Source: Paenibacillus sp. (GTDB taxonomy: Bacteria > Bacteroidota > Bacteroidia > Bacteroidales > Muribaculaceae). From it: a stretch of 64,000 nt of DNA. Of this stretch, positions 46,726 to 54,736 are shown in pieces. The position numbers and the translations under genes were made by a program. Every line of letters starts with the position of its first letter. The stretch's first letter is position 1. The stretch covers positions 62,001 to 126,000 of the forward strand of contig JAMPHR010000001.1 in the NCBI GenBank assembly GCA_023663345.1. Reading direction: 5' to 3'. Under the pieces are notes generated by a model. The model was not told where the DNA came from and made no database searches. It saw only the letters and a program-made list of their open reading frames with translations.

Positions 46726-47604
46726 TCATCTGTACAGTTCATCATAGCTGAGCGACAGATACCTGTTGCAAGCGAATAACGCCGCTATCAGGCATATCAG
46801 TATTCCAGTCACTACCATACCGGCCATTACCAGCCCGGCTGTGCCCCAGTCCAGAAGCGAGGCTATGGTCCCGTCGAGCGTGCGGCATGAATAAAGCATG
46901 GCGGTGACAATCAGTGAAGCTATGAGTCCGGCCACAGCACCGTTGACCACACTTTCCGAAAGGAACGGCCGGCGTATGAATCCCGGAGTAGCCCCTACGA
47001 GCTGCATGGTGTTTATGATGAAACGTTTGGAATATACCGATAGCCGTACCGTATTGAATATCAATACAAACGATACTACGAGCAGTGCGATGGCAATGGC
47101 CACTAATGTCAATGACACACTGCGTAACGTGGCATTCACATTATCTATCATATCGGTGTGAACCTTCACATCGCTCACCTGAGGCATAAGCCCGAGAGGA
47201 GCCACGATAGCTCCGATACTGTCGGCTGAGGCATAGGCCGGTACTACCGACACCTCCAGCTCGGCTGTAAACGGGTTCACATTGGCAAGACGCAGGATAT
47301 CCTCATCCTCGCCTACCATTTTCTGCCAACGTGCCAGAATATCCTCAGGCGATGAATATACTGTACGGCTCACAGCTCCGGTATCCTTGAGGTGCCCGGT
47401 CACTTCTGCAATATCATCAGCGGTTATATCCTCGTTGAAAATCACAACGAAACCCATGTTGTCTCTCACCGATTGAGACAGACGATGCGTAGCCACTCCT
47501 ACGATAGCGGCTATACCGAGAATCACAAGCACAAGCGCCACTGATACCGTGGCAGTTGCCCTTGTACTGAAAAGGGGAATATGATGAAGATGCTTCTTAG
47601 GCAT
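46726..47604 (-). CDS. ftsX: Cell division protein FtsX
   Basis: Permease-like partner of the FtsE ATPase that controls peptidoglycan hydrolases during division. The protein (292 aa from ATG 47604, MPKKHLHHIP) has four membrane helices: one near residues 20-40, then a periplasmic ECD (about 45-160), and three more (about 170-195, 220-240 and 260-285). The segment MQLVGATPGFIRRPFL is the conserved FtsX cytoplasmic loop (the LVGA motif). The earlier start at 47637 overlaps the promoter. ftsE is not adjacent. It heads the DUF3098-uppP-truB-queA-yigZ run. Confidence 0.92.
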   Translation of the reverse strand: MPKKHLHHIPLFSTRATATVSVALVLVILGIAAIVGVATHRLSQSVRDNMGFVVIFNEDITADDIAEVTGHLKDTGAVSRTVYSSPEDILARWQKMVGEDEDILRLANVNPFTAELEVSVVPAYASADSIGAIVAPLGLMPQVSDVKVHTDMIDNVNATLRSVSLTLVAIAIALLVVSFVLIFNTVRLSVYSKRFIINTMQLVGATPGFIRRPFLSESVVNGAVAGLIASLIVTAMLYSCRTLDGTIASLLDWGTAGLVMAGMVVTGILICLIAALFACNRYLSLSYDELYR

Positions 47605-47622
47605 AATAAAATAAAAACGCCA

Positions 47623-47630
47623 CAAAATTA
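47623..47630 (-). promoter_or_regulatory. -7 element (TAATTTTG) for ftsX
   Basis: On the minus strand TAATTTTG is preceded 20 nt upstream by CTTG, an imperfect -33. The predicted start near 47616 excludes the longer ftsX frame and gives a leader of about 12 nt. Confidence 0.55.
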
Positions 47631-47637
47631 CTACCAT

Positions 47638-48027
47638 TGCGACCCATTGTCAAGAGTTTTAACTAAACTTTAACAATTCATATTACTTTGACGTAAAACA
47701 CTGCGTTATTGACTGGTTTTATGAGCACATGACACAATTACTTATTTCAACTATATCATAAAGAGGTTAATTTATGTTGTTTTTTCGGCTATAAACATTT
47801 ACCTTACAAAAGAAATGTATACCTTAGCGGTGAAAACGGTTCATCAACTATCAATATTCGTGAACAGTTGACAATTGTCAATTGTTATTACATTCAAGCT
47901 GTCAGGAATGATACGCACTCTCCGATAATTTCAATCAATAGGTAACTATAATACACTCTACACATTCTATTTAATGCTGTAAGGCATCACATATTTCATC
48001 ACTCAAAACATTCGCTTTTTAATCAAT
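47638..48027. other. Divergent region between ftsX and the RND efflux operon
   Basis: 390 bp, AT-rich and without a gene. Near the right part TTGACAATTGTCAA (47868-47881) is a perfect 14-bp palindrome and is followed by a further CAATTG. TACCTTAG at 47820-47827 resembles a -7 box with one mismatch. Together these could be an operator and a promoter for the efflux operon, but the -33 box is not convincing. Confidence 0.4.
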
Positions 48028-49323
48028 ATGCGTAACTATAAAGGAAAAGCCGGCGCACAAGTTTCGCGCACATATCATGCCATAAAGGTAAAGGCCCCAA
48101 GAAGCAAGAGTTTTTGGATCGTAACCGCCATTGTAATAGCTGCCATAACTGTAGGTATATATTTCGCATTCCGTCCAAAAGTTGCGGTAAAATCAATCCC
48201 AACCGTCGAGGTACAGACTGTAACAACCGATAACGTGAATATATACGGTGAATACGTTGGTCGTATCCGTGCCCAGCAGTTTGTCGAGATCCATGCGCGT
48301 GTGGAAGGTTATCTCGAAAAGATGCTGTTCAAGGAAGGATCATACATACAGAAAGGACAAACCCTCTTTGTTATAGACCCGAGACTTTACAAAGCCCATG
48401 TCGACAAAGCACGTGCCCAGGTTAATAAAGCACGTGCCGGAAAGCAGAAAGCCGAGCGCGATCTCAACCGTATAAAACCTCTTTTCGCCCTGAAAGCAGC
48501 CTCGCAGCTCGACCTCGACAATGCCACAGCCGCCTATGAAAGTGCAAAAGCCGAACTTGATGTCAGCGAGGCCGATCTCACCCAGGCCCAGCTTACCCTC
48601 GGTTACACCCAGGTGACCTCCCCTATATCGGGATTTATCTCTGAGCGCGTGGCCGACATTGGTACTCTTGTAGGTCCCGGCGGAAAATCTCTGCTGGCAA
48701 CTGTGGTGAAAAGCGATACCGTAAGAGTGGATTTCTCTATGACCGCACTCGACTATCTGCGCAGCAAAGACCGTAATGTAAATATAGGTGGAGCCGACTC
48801 CACACGCAAATGGAATTCCTACGTCACTATCACACTGGCCGATGGTTCGGTATATCCTCACCGCGGACTCGTGGATTTTGCCGATCCGCAGGTCGACCCA
48901 AAGACAGGCACATTCTCGGTGAGAGCCGAGATGCCTAACCCCGACCGCAGTCTTCTTCCCGGAGAGTTCACCAAGGTAAAAGTACTGCTGGATGTGAGGG
49001 AGCAGGCTGTCGAGATCCCCAACAAGGCGATAGTGATCGAAAAGGGAGGAGCGTATGCCTACGTAGTGCGCCCCGACAGTGTGGTTGAAAAACGCTTTAT
49101 CGAGACCGGTCCGCAGGTCGGCAACAGCACCATTGTGGAACGTGGTCTTGTAAAAGGCGAACAGATTGTTGTGGAAGGCTATCACAAGCTGACCCACGGC
49201 ATGAAAGTAAACCCCGTTCCTGCCCCACTCCCCACTGAGGAAAATGAGGATGAAAATGACAACGACGCACTCCCCGCAGAACAAAACAACGGGGACAAGA
49301 ATGACAACAAGGTAAGCAAGTGA
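48028..49323 (+). CDS. RND efflux periplasmic adaptor (MFP)
   Basis: A 431-residue AcrA/MexA-type membrane-fusion protein linking an RND pump to its outer-membrane channel. One N-terminal membrane anchor (about 28-48) replaces the lipobox of many relatives. The lipoyl half motifs are VEIHARVEGYLEKMLFKEGSYIQKGQ and GYTQVTSPISGFISERVADIGTLV, separated by a helical hairpin (about 110-180). Beta-barrel and membrane-proximal domains follow. The tail (about 400-431) is rich in Glu, Asp and Asn. The stop is one base ahead of the permease ATG. Drug or bile-type substrates are likely but not identified. Confidence 0.93.
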   Translation: MRNYKGKAGAQVSRTYHAIKVKAPRSKSFWIVTAIVIAAITVGIYFAFRPKVAVKSIPTVEVQTVTTDNVNIYGEYVGRIRAQQFVEIHARVEGYLEKMLFKEGSYIQKGQTLFVIDPRLYKAHVDKARAQVNKARAGKQKAERDLNRIKPLFALKAASQLDLDNATAAYESAKAELDVSEADLTQAQLTLGYTQVTSPISGFISERVADIGTLVGPGGKSLLATVVKSDTVRVDFSMTALDYLRSKDRNVNIGGADSTRKWNSYVTITLADGSVYPHRGLVDFADPQVDPKTGTFSVRAEMPNPDRSLLPGEFTKVKVLLDVREQAVEIPNKAIVIEKGGAYAYVVRPDSVVEKRFIETGPQVGNSTIVERGLVKGEQIVVEGYHKLTHGMKVNPVPAPLPTEENEDENDNDALPAEQNNGDKNDNKVSK

Positions 49324-49324
49324 C

Positions 49325-52300
49325 ATGAAACGTAATTTCTTTCTCGACCATCCCGTATTCTCGATTGTGATATCAGTGGTGATATTCATAATCGGAGCGA
49401 TAGGTCTCACTCTACTGCCGGTTGACCAGTATCCCCAGATTGTGCCGCCTGTGGTAAAAATATCGGCCTCATATCCGGGAGCCGATGCACAGACAGTCAC
49501 ACAAGCGGTGGCCACTCCCATTGAGCAGGAGCTGAACGGAACACCGGGCATGATATATATGTCTTCTTCAAGCTCCAATTCGGGAGGATTCTCGGCTCTC
49601 GTTACATTTGATATCGATACCGATCCCGAACTTGCCGCCGTAGATATCCAGAACCGCGTTAAGAAGGCTGAATCGCGCCTACCGGCAGAAGTCGTGCAAA
49701 ACGGCATATCAGTTTCCAAGGAGACCGCAAGCAGACTCATGACCATCACTATCATGTCGGACGATCCGAAGTTCGACGAGATCTATCTGAGTAATTACAC
49801 TACTCTCAATGTGCTCGACCCCCTGCGCCGTATTCCCGGTGTAGGAAGTGTGAGCAACGTGGGCGGACGATATTATGCAATGCAGATATGGGTAGCACCC
49901 GACAAACTCGCCGATCTTGGCCTTACTGTAAAAGATATACAGAATGCCCTAAAGGACCAAAACCGTGAATCGGCAGCCGGAGCACTCGGACAGGCACCCG
50001 TCACTGATATTGACATCACAATGCCCATCATCGCCCGTGGCCGACTCTCGTCGGTGGCCGAATTTGAGGACATCGTGATACGTGCGAGTTCCAACGGATC
50101 TCTCATCCGCCTGAAAGATGTGGCCCGTGTCTCGCTCGAAGCCTCCAGCTACTCCACCGAGAGTGGAATCAACGGCGGAAATGCGGCCGTACTCAATATC
50201 AACATGCTCCCGGGCTCCAACGCTATGGAGGTGGCCGATGCTGTGAAGAAGGAGATGGAACTGATAGCCAAAAATTTCCCCGAAGGTATATCTTACGAGA
50301 TACCTTTTGATATGACCACGTATATCTCGGAATCAATTCACCATGTGTACCGCACATTCTTCGAGGCCCTGATACTTGTGATCATAGTAGTGTTCTTCTC
50401 ACTTCAGAACTGGAGATCCACCCTTATCCCCATTATCGCAGTTCCAATCTCACTGGTGGGCACATTTGGAGTCATGCTCATATTCGGCTTCTCCCTTAAC
50501 ATGCTCACACTCCTCGGACTCATCCTGGCCATCGGTATCGTGGTGGACGACGCCATTGTCGTGGTAGAGAATGTGGACCGCATAATGAACAACGAAAAGC
50601 TCTCGCCATTCCAGGCCACGGCCAAGGCTATGAGCAATCTCAGTGGTGCGCTCATAGCAATGTCGCTCGTGTTGTGTGCAGTATTCATCCCGGTGAGCTT
50701 CCTGCCGGGAATCACCGGACAGCTCTATCGCCAGTTCACCATCACTATCGCAGTATCGGTGATAATATCGACGGTGGTAGCACTCACGTTGTCACCGGTG
50801 ATGTGTGCCAAACTGCTCAAGCCGGCCTCACGGCAGAAGAAAGCCAAAGTGTTCCGCCTGATAAACGTGTGGATCAACCGTGGCAATCATTTCTACAACC
50901 GCATGATACGCCGTGCTCTCTCCTGCCCCAAGCGCGTCTACACGGCATTTGGTCTCGCTCTTATATTCATATGGATGATGAATACATTGATGCCTCGGAG
51001 CTTCATGACTCAAGAGGACCAGGGATATTTCACCGTAGAGCTTGAATTACCCGAGGGTTCCACTATCGAACGTAGCCGTGAAGTCACCGAGAGAGCCATA
51101 GCCTATCTTATGGAAGATCCCGACATTGAGTATGTGCTGAACGTGACAGGATCGTCACCTCGCGTAGGAACCAATCCCGCCCATGCCCAGCTCACAGTGA
51201 TACTCAAGCCATGGGACGAGCGCGAGACTACGGATATATCCGAGATTCGCGACCGTGTGCGCCAGCACCTGTCCACCTATCCCGAGAGTGAAGTGTTCAT
51301 CTTCTCGCCGGCCATTATCCCCGGACTCGGCACATCAGGTGGTTTCGAGATGGTCCTTGAGGCACGAGGAGATGCCTCATATACCGATCTCCAGAACGCT
51401 GTCGACTCGCTTAAGCACTACGCGGCGATGTGCCCTGAAATCTCAGGCTTGTCCTCATCTATGCAGGCAGATATACCCCAGCTCTACTTCGATGTCGACC
51501 GAGACCGAGCCAAAATGCAGGGAATACCTATAAGCGATATATTCTCGACAATGAAAGCGTTTACCGGATCGATATACGTCAACGACTTCAACATGTTCAA
51601 CCGCATCTACCGCGTGTATATCCAGGCTGAGGCACCCTACCGCTCCAACCGCGACAATCTGAACCTGTTCTTCGTGCGCAGTGCCGACAACGCCATGGTG
51701 CCTATCTCATCGCTCGGGACATCCCATTTCACCACAGGCCCTGGTACAATAGCTCGATTCAACATGTTCAACTCAGCCACCATATCGGGCGAGGCTGCCC
51801 ACGGCTACAGCACCGGTCAGGCCATGACCGCGCTTGAGGAGATCGTGAAAACACGTCTGCCTGAGAATATCGGAGTGGAATGGAGCGGTCTATCCTACCA
51901 GCAGAAACACGAGGAGGGTAACACCGGACTCGTGCTCGGACTGGCATTCCTGTTTGTATTCCTGTTCCTGGCCGCGCAATATGAGAGCTGGAGTGTGCCT
52001 TTGGCTGTGCTTCTTTCACTCCCCATCGCAGGAGTCGGCGCTTACCTCGGAATATGGATATGCGGGCTCGAGAATAACATCTATTTCCAGATCGGACTCG
52101 TGATGCTCGTAGGTCTCGTAGCCAAGAATGCGATTCTCATTGTGGAATTTGCCAAGGAGGAAGTGGATAAAGGAGTTGATGCCGTACACGCGGCACTGAC
52201 AGCAGCCCGACTCAGATTCCGCCCCATTGTGATGACTTCTCTCGCCTTCATGCTCGGACTTCTTCCGTTGGTATTCGCTTCGGGTCCGGGATCAGCTGCC

Positions 52301-52456
52301 CGCCGGGACATCGGTACAGGAGTTTTCTTCGGAATGCTTGTAGCCATCACAGCCGGTATAGTCTTTGTTCCATTCTTCTTCGTTGCTATCAATAAATTCA
52401 ACAGCTACAGGGAATCCATCAAGCGATTAAAGAAATACAAATCCATCAAACGATGA
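49325..52456 (+). CDS. RND-family (HAE1) efflux permease
   Basis: A 1,043-residue AcrB-type proton-driven pump. Twelve membrane helices are expected; the opening FFLDHPVFSIVISVVIFIIG and the TM4 motif GIVVDDAIVVVENVDR with the proton-relay Asp pair (about residues 405-406) are present. The matching Lys of TM10 lies in LVGLVAKNAILIVEF. Two large periplasmic loops and the closing helices are complete. SWSVPLAVLLSLPIAGVGA and related HAE1 blocks fit multidrug pumps rather than heavy-metal ones. It is translationally coupled to its neighbours: 1-bp spacing after the adaptor and a 4-bp overlap with the channel gene. Confidence 0.95.
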   Translation: MKRNFFLDHPVFSIVISVVIFIIGAIGLTLLPVDQYPQIVPPVVKISASYPGADAQTVTQAVATPIEQELNGTPGMIYMSSSSSNSGGFSALVTFDIDTDPELAAVDIQNRVKKAESRLPAEVVQNGISVSKETASRLMTITIMSDDPKFDEIYLSNYTTLNVLDPLRRIPGVGSVSNVGGRYYAMQIWVAPDKLADLGLTVKDIQNALKDQNRESAAGALGQAPVTDIDITMPIIARGRLSSVAEFEDIVIRASSNGSLIRLKDVARVSLEASSYSTESGINGGNAAVLNINMLPGSNAMEVADAVKKEMELIAKNFPEGISYEIPFDMTTYISESIHHVYRTFFEALILVIIVVFFSLQNWRSTLIPIIAVPISLVGTFGVMLIFGFSLNMLTLLGLILAIGIVVDDAIVVVENVDRIMNNEKLSPFQATAKAMSNLSGALIAMSLVLCAVFIPVSFLPGITGQLYRQFTITIAVSVIISTVVALTLSPVMCAKLLKPASRQKKAKVFRLINVWINRGNHFYNRMIRRALSCPKRVYTAFGLALIFIWMMNTLMPRSFMTQEDQGYFTVELELPEGSTIERSREVTERAIAYLMEDPDIEYVLNVTGSSPRVGTNPAHAQLTVILKPWDERETTDISEIRDRVRQHLSTYPESEVFIFSPAIIPGLGTSGGFEMVLEARGDASYTDLQNAVDSLKHYAAMCPEISGLSSSMQADIPQLYFDVDRDRAKMQGIPISDIFSTMKAFTGSIYVNDFNMFNRIYRVYIQAEAPYRSNRDNLNLFFVRSADNAMVPISSLGTSHFTTGPGTIARFNMFNSATISGEAAHGYSTGQAMTALEEIVKTRLPENIGVEWSGLSYQQKHEEGNTGLVLGLAFLFVFLFLAAQYESWSVPLAVLLSLPIAGVGAYLGIWICGLENNIYFQIGLVMLVGLVAKNAILIVEFAKEEVDKGVDAVHAALTAARLRFRPIVMTSLAFMLGLLPLVFASGPGSAARRDIGTGVFFGMLVAITAGIVFVPFFFVAINKFNSYRESIKRLKKYKSIKR

Positions 52457-53853
52457 AATCATACTCTCTATATATAATGACTCTTCTGCTGGCAGGCACC
52501 ATTGCCCTCACCGGATGCTCCGGGGTCAAGGATCTTGCCAAACCAGACATTGATATTCCTGCTGAATACTCACTAGGCACGGCATCCAATGCCGATTCTC
52601 TCACCGTAGCCGACATGGAATGGTGGGAATTTTACGCCGACGAACCTCTGAGAGCCATAATCTCGCGTACACTCGAAAATAACCGTGACATACTGCGTGC
52701 GGCATCGCGTGTCGAGGAGTTGCGTCAACTCTATGGTATCGAGAAAGTGAATCTCACCCCTGAACTCACAGGATTGGCCGGAGCCAATAACGAGACCAAC
52801 AATTACCATGGGGACGGCACCAAGCGTGATCCTGAATATGACCTCAAGGTGACTCTCGGATGGGAAATTAACCTATGGGGCTCCCTGAAATGGGCACGCA
52901 AGCAGAGTCAGGCCAAATATATCGCCTCAATCGAAGATCTCAGAGCCATGCGTATGACTCTGATAGCCGAGGCCGCCACCGCCTACTTCCGCCTCATAGC
53001 TCTCGACAATGAGCTTGACATCGTGAAACAGACACTCGTGACCCGCAGGGAATCACTCGAGCAGGCCCGTATCCGCTTCGAGGGAGGCATAACCTCCGAG
53101 ACCGTTTACCAGCAGGCAAAAGTGGAATACGCATCAACTGCGGCTCTCGTCCCAAACCTCGAACGGCAGATCACTACAGCCCGTAACGCGCTTACCCTCC
53201 TGATGGGTGAATATCCTCAGGAACAGTTGAACCGCAGCACTCTGTACCTAAACGAGACCATACCCGCATCTCTCCCCCTCGGTCTGCCATCCACACTGCT
53301 AAAGCGCCGTCCCGATCTCCGCGCAGCCGAACAGAATCTTGCCTCGGCGATGGCCGGTGTAGGACTAAGCTACGCCGACCGTTTCCCCTCGCTCAGACTC
53401 ACTGTAACAGGCGGTCTTGAGAACGACGAACTCAACACTTTCTTCAAGTCTCCATTCAGCTACATAGGCGGAACCATTACAGGTTCCATCCTGGATTTCG
53501 GTCGCAAAAAGCGTAAATATCAAGCCCAGATCGCAGCCTATGATCAGGCACGGTATGCCTACGAGGAATCTGTGATAAACGCCTTCACTGAAGTCAACAA
53601 CGCAATTACGGGCTATCGCCGTGCGCATGAGACAGCAGCCCTGAGAGCTGAGCTTCGTGATGCGGCAAGCAAGTATGTACAGCTCGCCCATGTGCAATAT
53701 CGTGGTGGTAGCCTCAACTACATCGACGTGCTCGATGCCCAGAGACGCTATTTCGATGCTCAGATAGGATTGAGCAACGCGATACGCGATGAATATATCG
53801 CGGCCGTGAATCTGTACAAGGCTCTCGGAGGAGGCTGGCAGAACATAGACTGA
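52453..53853 (+). CDS. Outer-membrane efflux channel lipoprotein (NodT/OprM type)
   Basis: A 466-residue TolC-superfamily channel with a lipoprotein signal (lipobox LTGC, Cys22). The two repeats of long alpha-helical hairpins and beta strands are seen; for example ISRTLENNRDILRAASRVEELRQ and GLPSTLLKRRPDLRAAEQNLASAMAGVG are family hallmarks, and VQLAHVQYRGGSLNYIDVLDAQR begins the last helix block. It completes the tripartite pump with the adaptor and permease. ATG overlaps the permease stop by 4 bp (ATGA). Confidence 0.94.
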   Translation: MKSYSLYIMTLLLAGTIALTGCSGVKDLAKPDIDIPAEYSLGTASNADSLTVADMEWWEFYADEPLRAIISRTLENNRDILRAASRVEELRQLYGIEKVNLTPELTGLAGANNETNNYHGDGTKRDPEYDLKVTLGWEINLWGSLKWARKQSQAKYIASIEDLRAMRMTLIAEAATAYFRLIALDNELDIVKQTLVTRRESLEQARIRFEGGITSETVYQQAKVEYASTAALVPNLERQITTARNALTLLMGEYPQEQLNRSTLYLNETIPASLPLGLPSTLLKRRPDLRAAEQNLASAMAGVGLSYADRFPSLRLTVTGGLENDELNTFFKSPFSYIGGTITGSILDFGRKKRKYQAQIAAYDQARYAYEESVINAFTEVNNAITGYRRAHETAALRAELRDAASKYVQLAHVQYRGGSLNYIDVLDAQRRYFDAQIGLSNAIRDEYIAAVNLYKALGGGWQNID

Positions 53854-53941
53854 CAGATACCGACCGCTTGGTGTCACCGGTACGGCTTCACACCCCTGTA
53901 CAGCGAACCATCCGGCATCCAGTATTGTTTTCATTTATAGT

Positions 53942-54448
53942 ATGAAGAAATTCTGGATATATACTGCATTTATAGCCGTGTTTGCGTTCACTGTATGGAT
54001 ATTCGCCGAACGCATCACACGTGTTGACCCGAGTCTCAGTTCCCATCCCGAGGTTCAGGCGCTATCCAATGAGGCCGGCGATGTAAAACTGTCCGATCTC
54101 AAGGGCAAATACGTCCTCGTCAACTTTTGGGATTCACATAATGCGGTGTCCCGTATAGCCGCCGGAGAATACGATCGGTTCTTCCGTACACATCGTAACT
54201 CCAATCTTAAACTACTGTCTGTCAATACCGACACTAACCGCCGGTTGTTCAATGAGATAGTACGTGGCGATGGCCTTGACTCCCTGACCCAGTACCATAT
54301 TCTCGATGTGAAAGCTCGTGGTATCTCGCCGGGATATCATCCCGAGGGTGGGTATTCATCCTATCTGGTCAACCCCTCGGGGAAGATAATAGCAGTGAAC
54401 CCCACCGTGCAGACCGTCAAAAAGATTATTGCAAAAGGCGGTAAATAA
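53942..54448 (+). CDS. Thioredoxin-fold protein lacking active-site cysteines
   Basis: A 168-residue TlpA/thioredoxin-like protein with an N-terminal membrane anchor (about 4-22) and a periplasmic domain. LSDLKGKYVLVNFWDSHNAVSR aligns with the usual GKYVLLNFWASWCGPCR, so the CxxC is replaced by Asn67 and Ser70 and the preceding Trp by His. The whole protein contains no cysteine. The rest of the fold is kept (LKLLSVNTDTNRRLF, then YSSYLVNPSGKIIAVNP with a Pro near the usual cis-Pro loop). It cannot perform dithiol redox chemistry; a structural or binding role is likely. It lies 88 bp after the efflux operon and upstream of the trp leader. Confidence 0.8.
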   Translation: MKKFWIYTAFIAVFAFTVWIFAERITRVDPSLSSHPEVQALSNEAGDVKLSDLKGKYVLVNFWDSHNAVSRIAAGEYDRFFRTHRNSNLKLLSVNTDTNRRLFNEIVRGDGLDSLTQYHILDVKARGISPGYHPEGGYSSYLVNPSGKIIAVNPTVQTVKKIIAKGGK

Positions 54449-54488
54449 ATGACTTGCAATATTCTCTGAGATATTTTTCTCAAAAGCC

Positions 54489-54519
54489 TTTGATTTTTCA
54501 AATATTCGTAATAATTTTG
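54489..54519 (+). promoter_or_regulatory. trp operon promoter
   Basis: TTTG at 54489-54492, an exact 19-nt spacer, then TAATTTTG at 54512-54519. This is one of the best consensus promoters in the window. The predicted start is near 54526, 11 nt upstream of the leader ATG. Confidence 0.8.
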
Positions 54520-54536
54520 CACCATACAACAACAAA

Positions 54537-54617
54537 ATGAAAAATCTGCTCAACAACAATTATTGGTGGCGCATCGGTAGCAATTATCGATGGCAATGGT
54601 CAACACCTATAATTTAA
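54537..54617 (+). CDS. trpL: trp leader peptide
   Basis: A 26-codon frame (ATG 54537 to TAA 54617) beginning MKNLLNNNYWWRIGS and containing four Trp: a tandem pair (codons 10-11) and two more (codons 19 and 21). It is too short for ordinary ORF finding. It lies 11 nt after the predicted transcription start and ahead of an intrinsic terminator preceding trpB. Four Trp in 26 codons is far above background, and the placement is that of an attenuator leader peptide whose slow translation signals low charged tRNA-Trp. Confidence 0.85.
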   Translation: MKNLLNNNYWWRIGSNYRWQWSTPII

Positions 54618-54675
54618 GGAGCGACATACAACAGGCATTAACCTGTATATAAACGCACACGAAACGAGCCGTCGA
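54587..54675 (+). promoter_or_regulatory. Candidate antiterminator of the trp leader
   Basis: TCGATGGC (54587-54594) can pair over 8 bp, with one G-U, with GCCGTCGA (54668-54675), the inner part of the terminator's left arm. A ribosome stalled at the tandem Trp codons (54564-54569) would leave this segment free; one that reaches the stop codon would cover it. This pairing is my inference from sequence. Confidence 0.5.
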
Positions 54676-54702
54676 TAATTTTTCGACGGCTCGTTTTTTA
54701 TT
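54661..54702 (+). terminator. trp attenuator terminator
   Basis: The arms 54662-54675 and 54683-54696 form a perfect 14-bp GC-rich stem with a 7-nt loop, followed by a T-rich tail. It lies between the leader peptide and trpB, 35 bp before trpB, where only regulated readthrough makes sense. Confidence 0.88.
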
Positions 54703-54736
54703 TTCGCATATCACAAAATACACAATTTTCCTTACA

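Noticed and set aside
48340-49755. Long minus-strand open frame (about 471 codons) across the efflux adaptor and permease junction
   Set aside because: It spans two well-supported genes on the opposite strand and shows no domain; a shadow frame.
54467-54482. Small TGAGA/TCTCA stem as terminator of the thioredoxin-like gene
   Set aside because: Only 5 bp with AT-rich content; too weak to call, although transcripts from upstream must somehow be separated from the trp leader.
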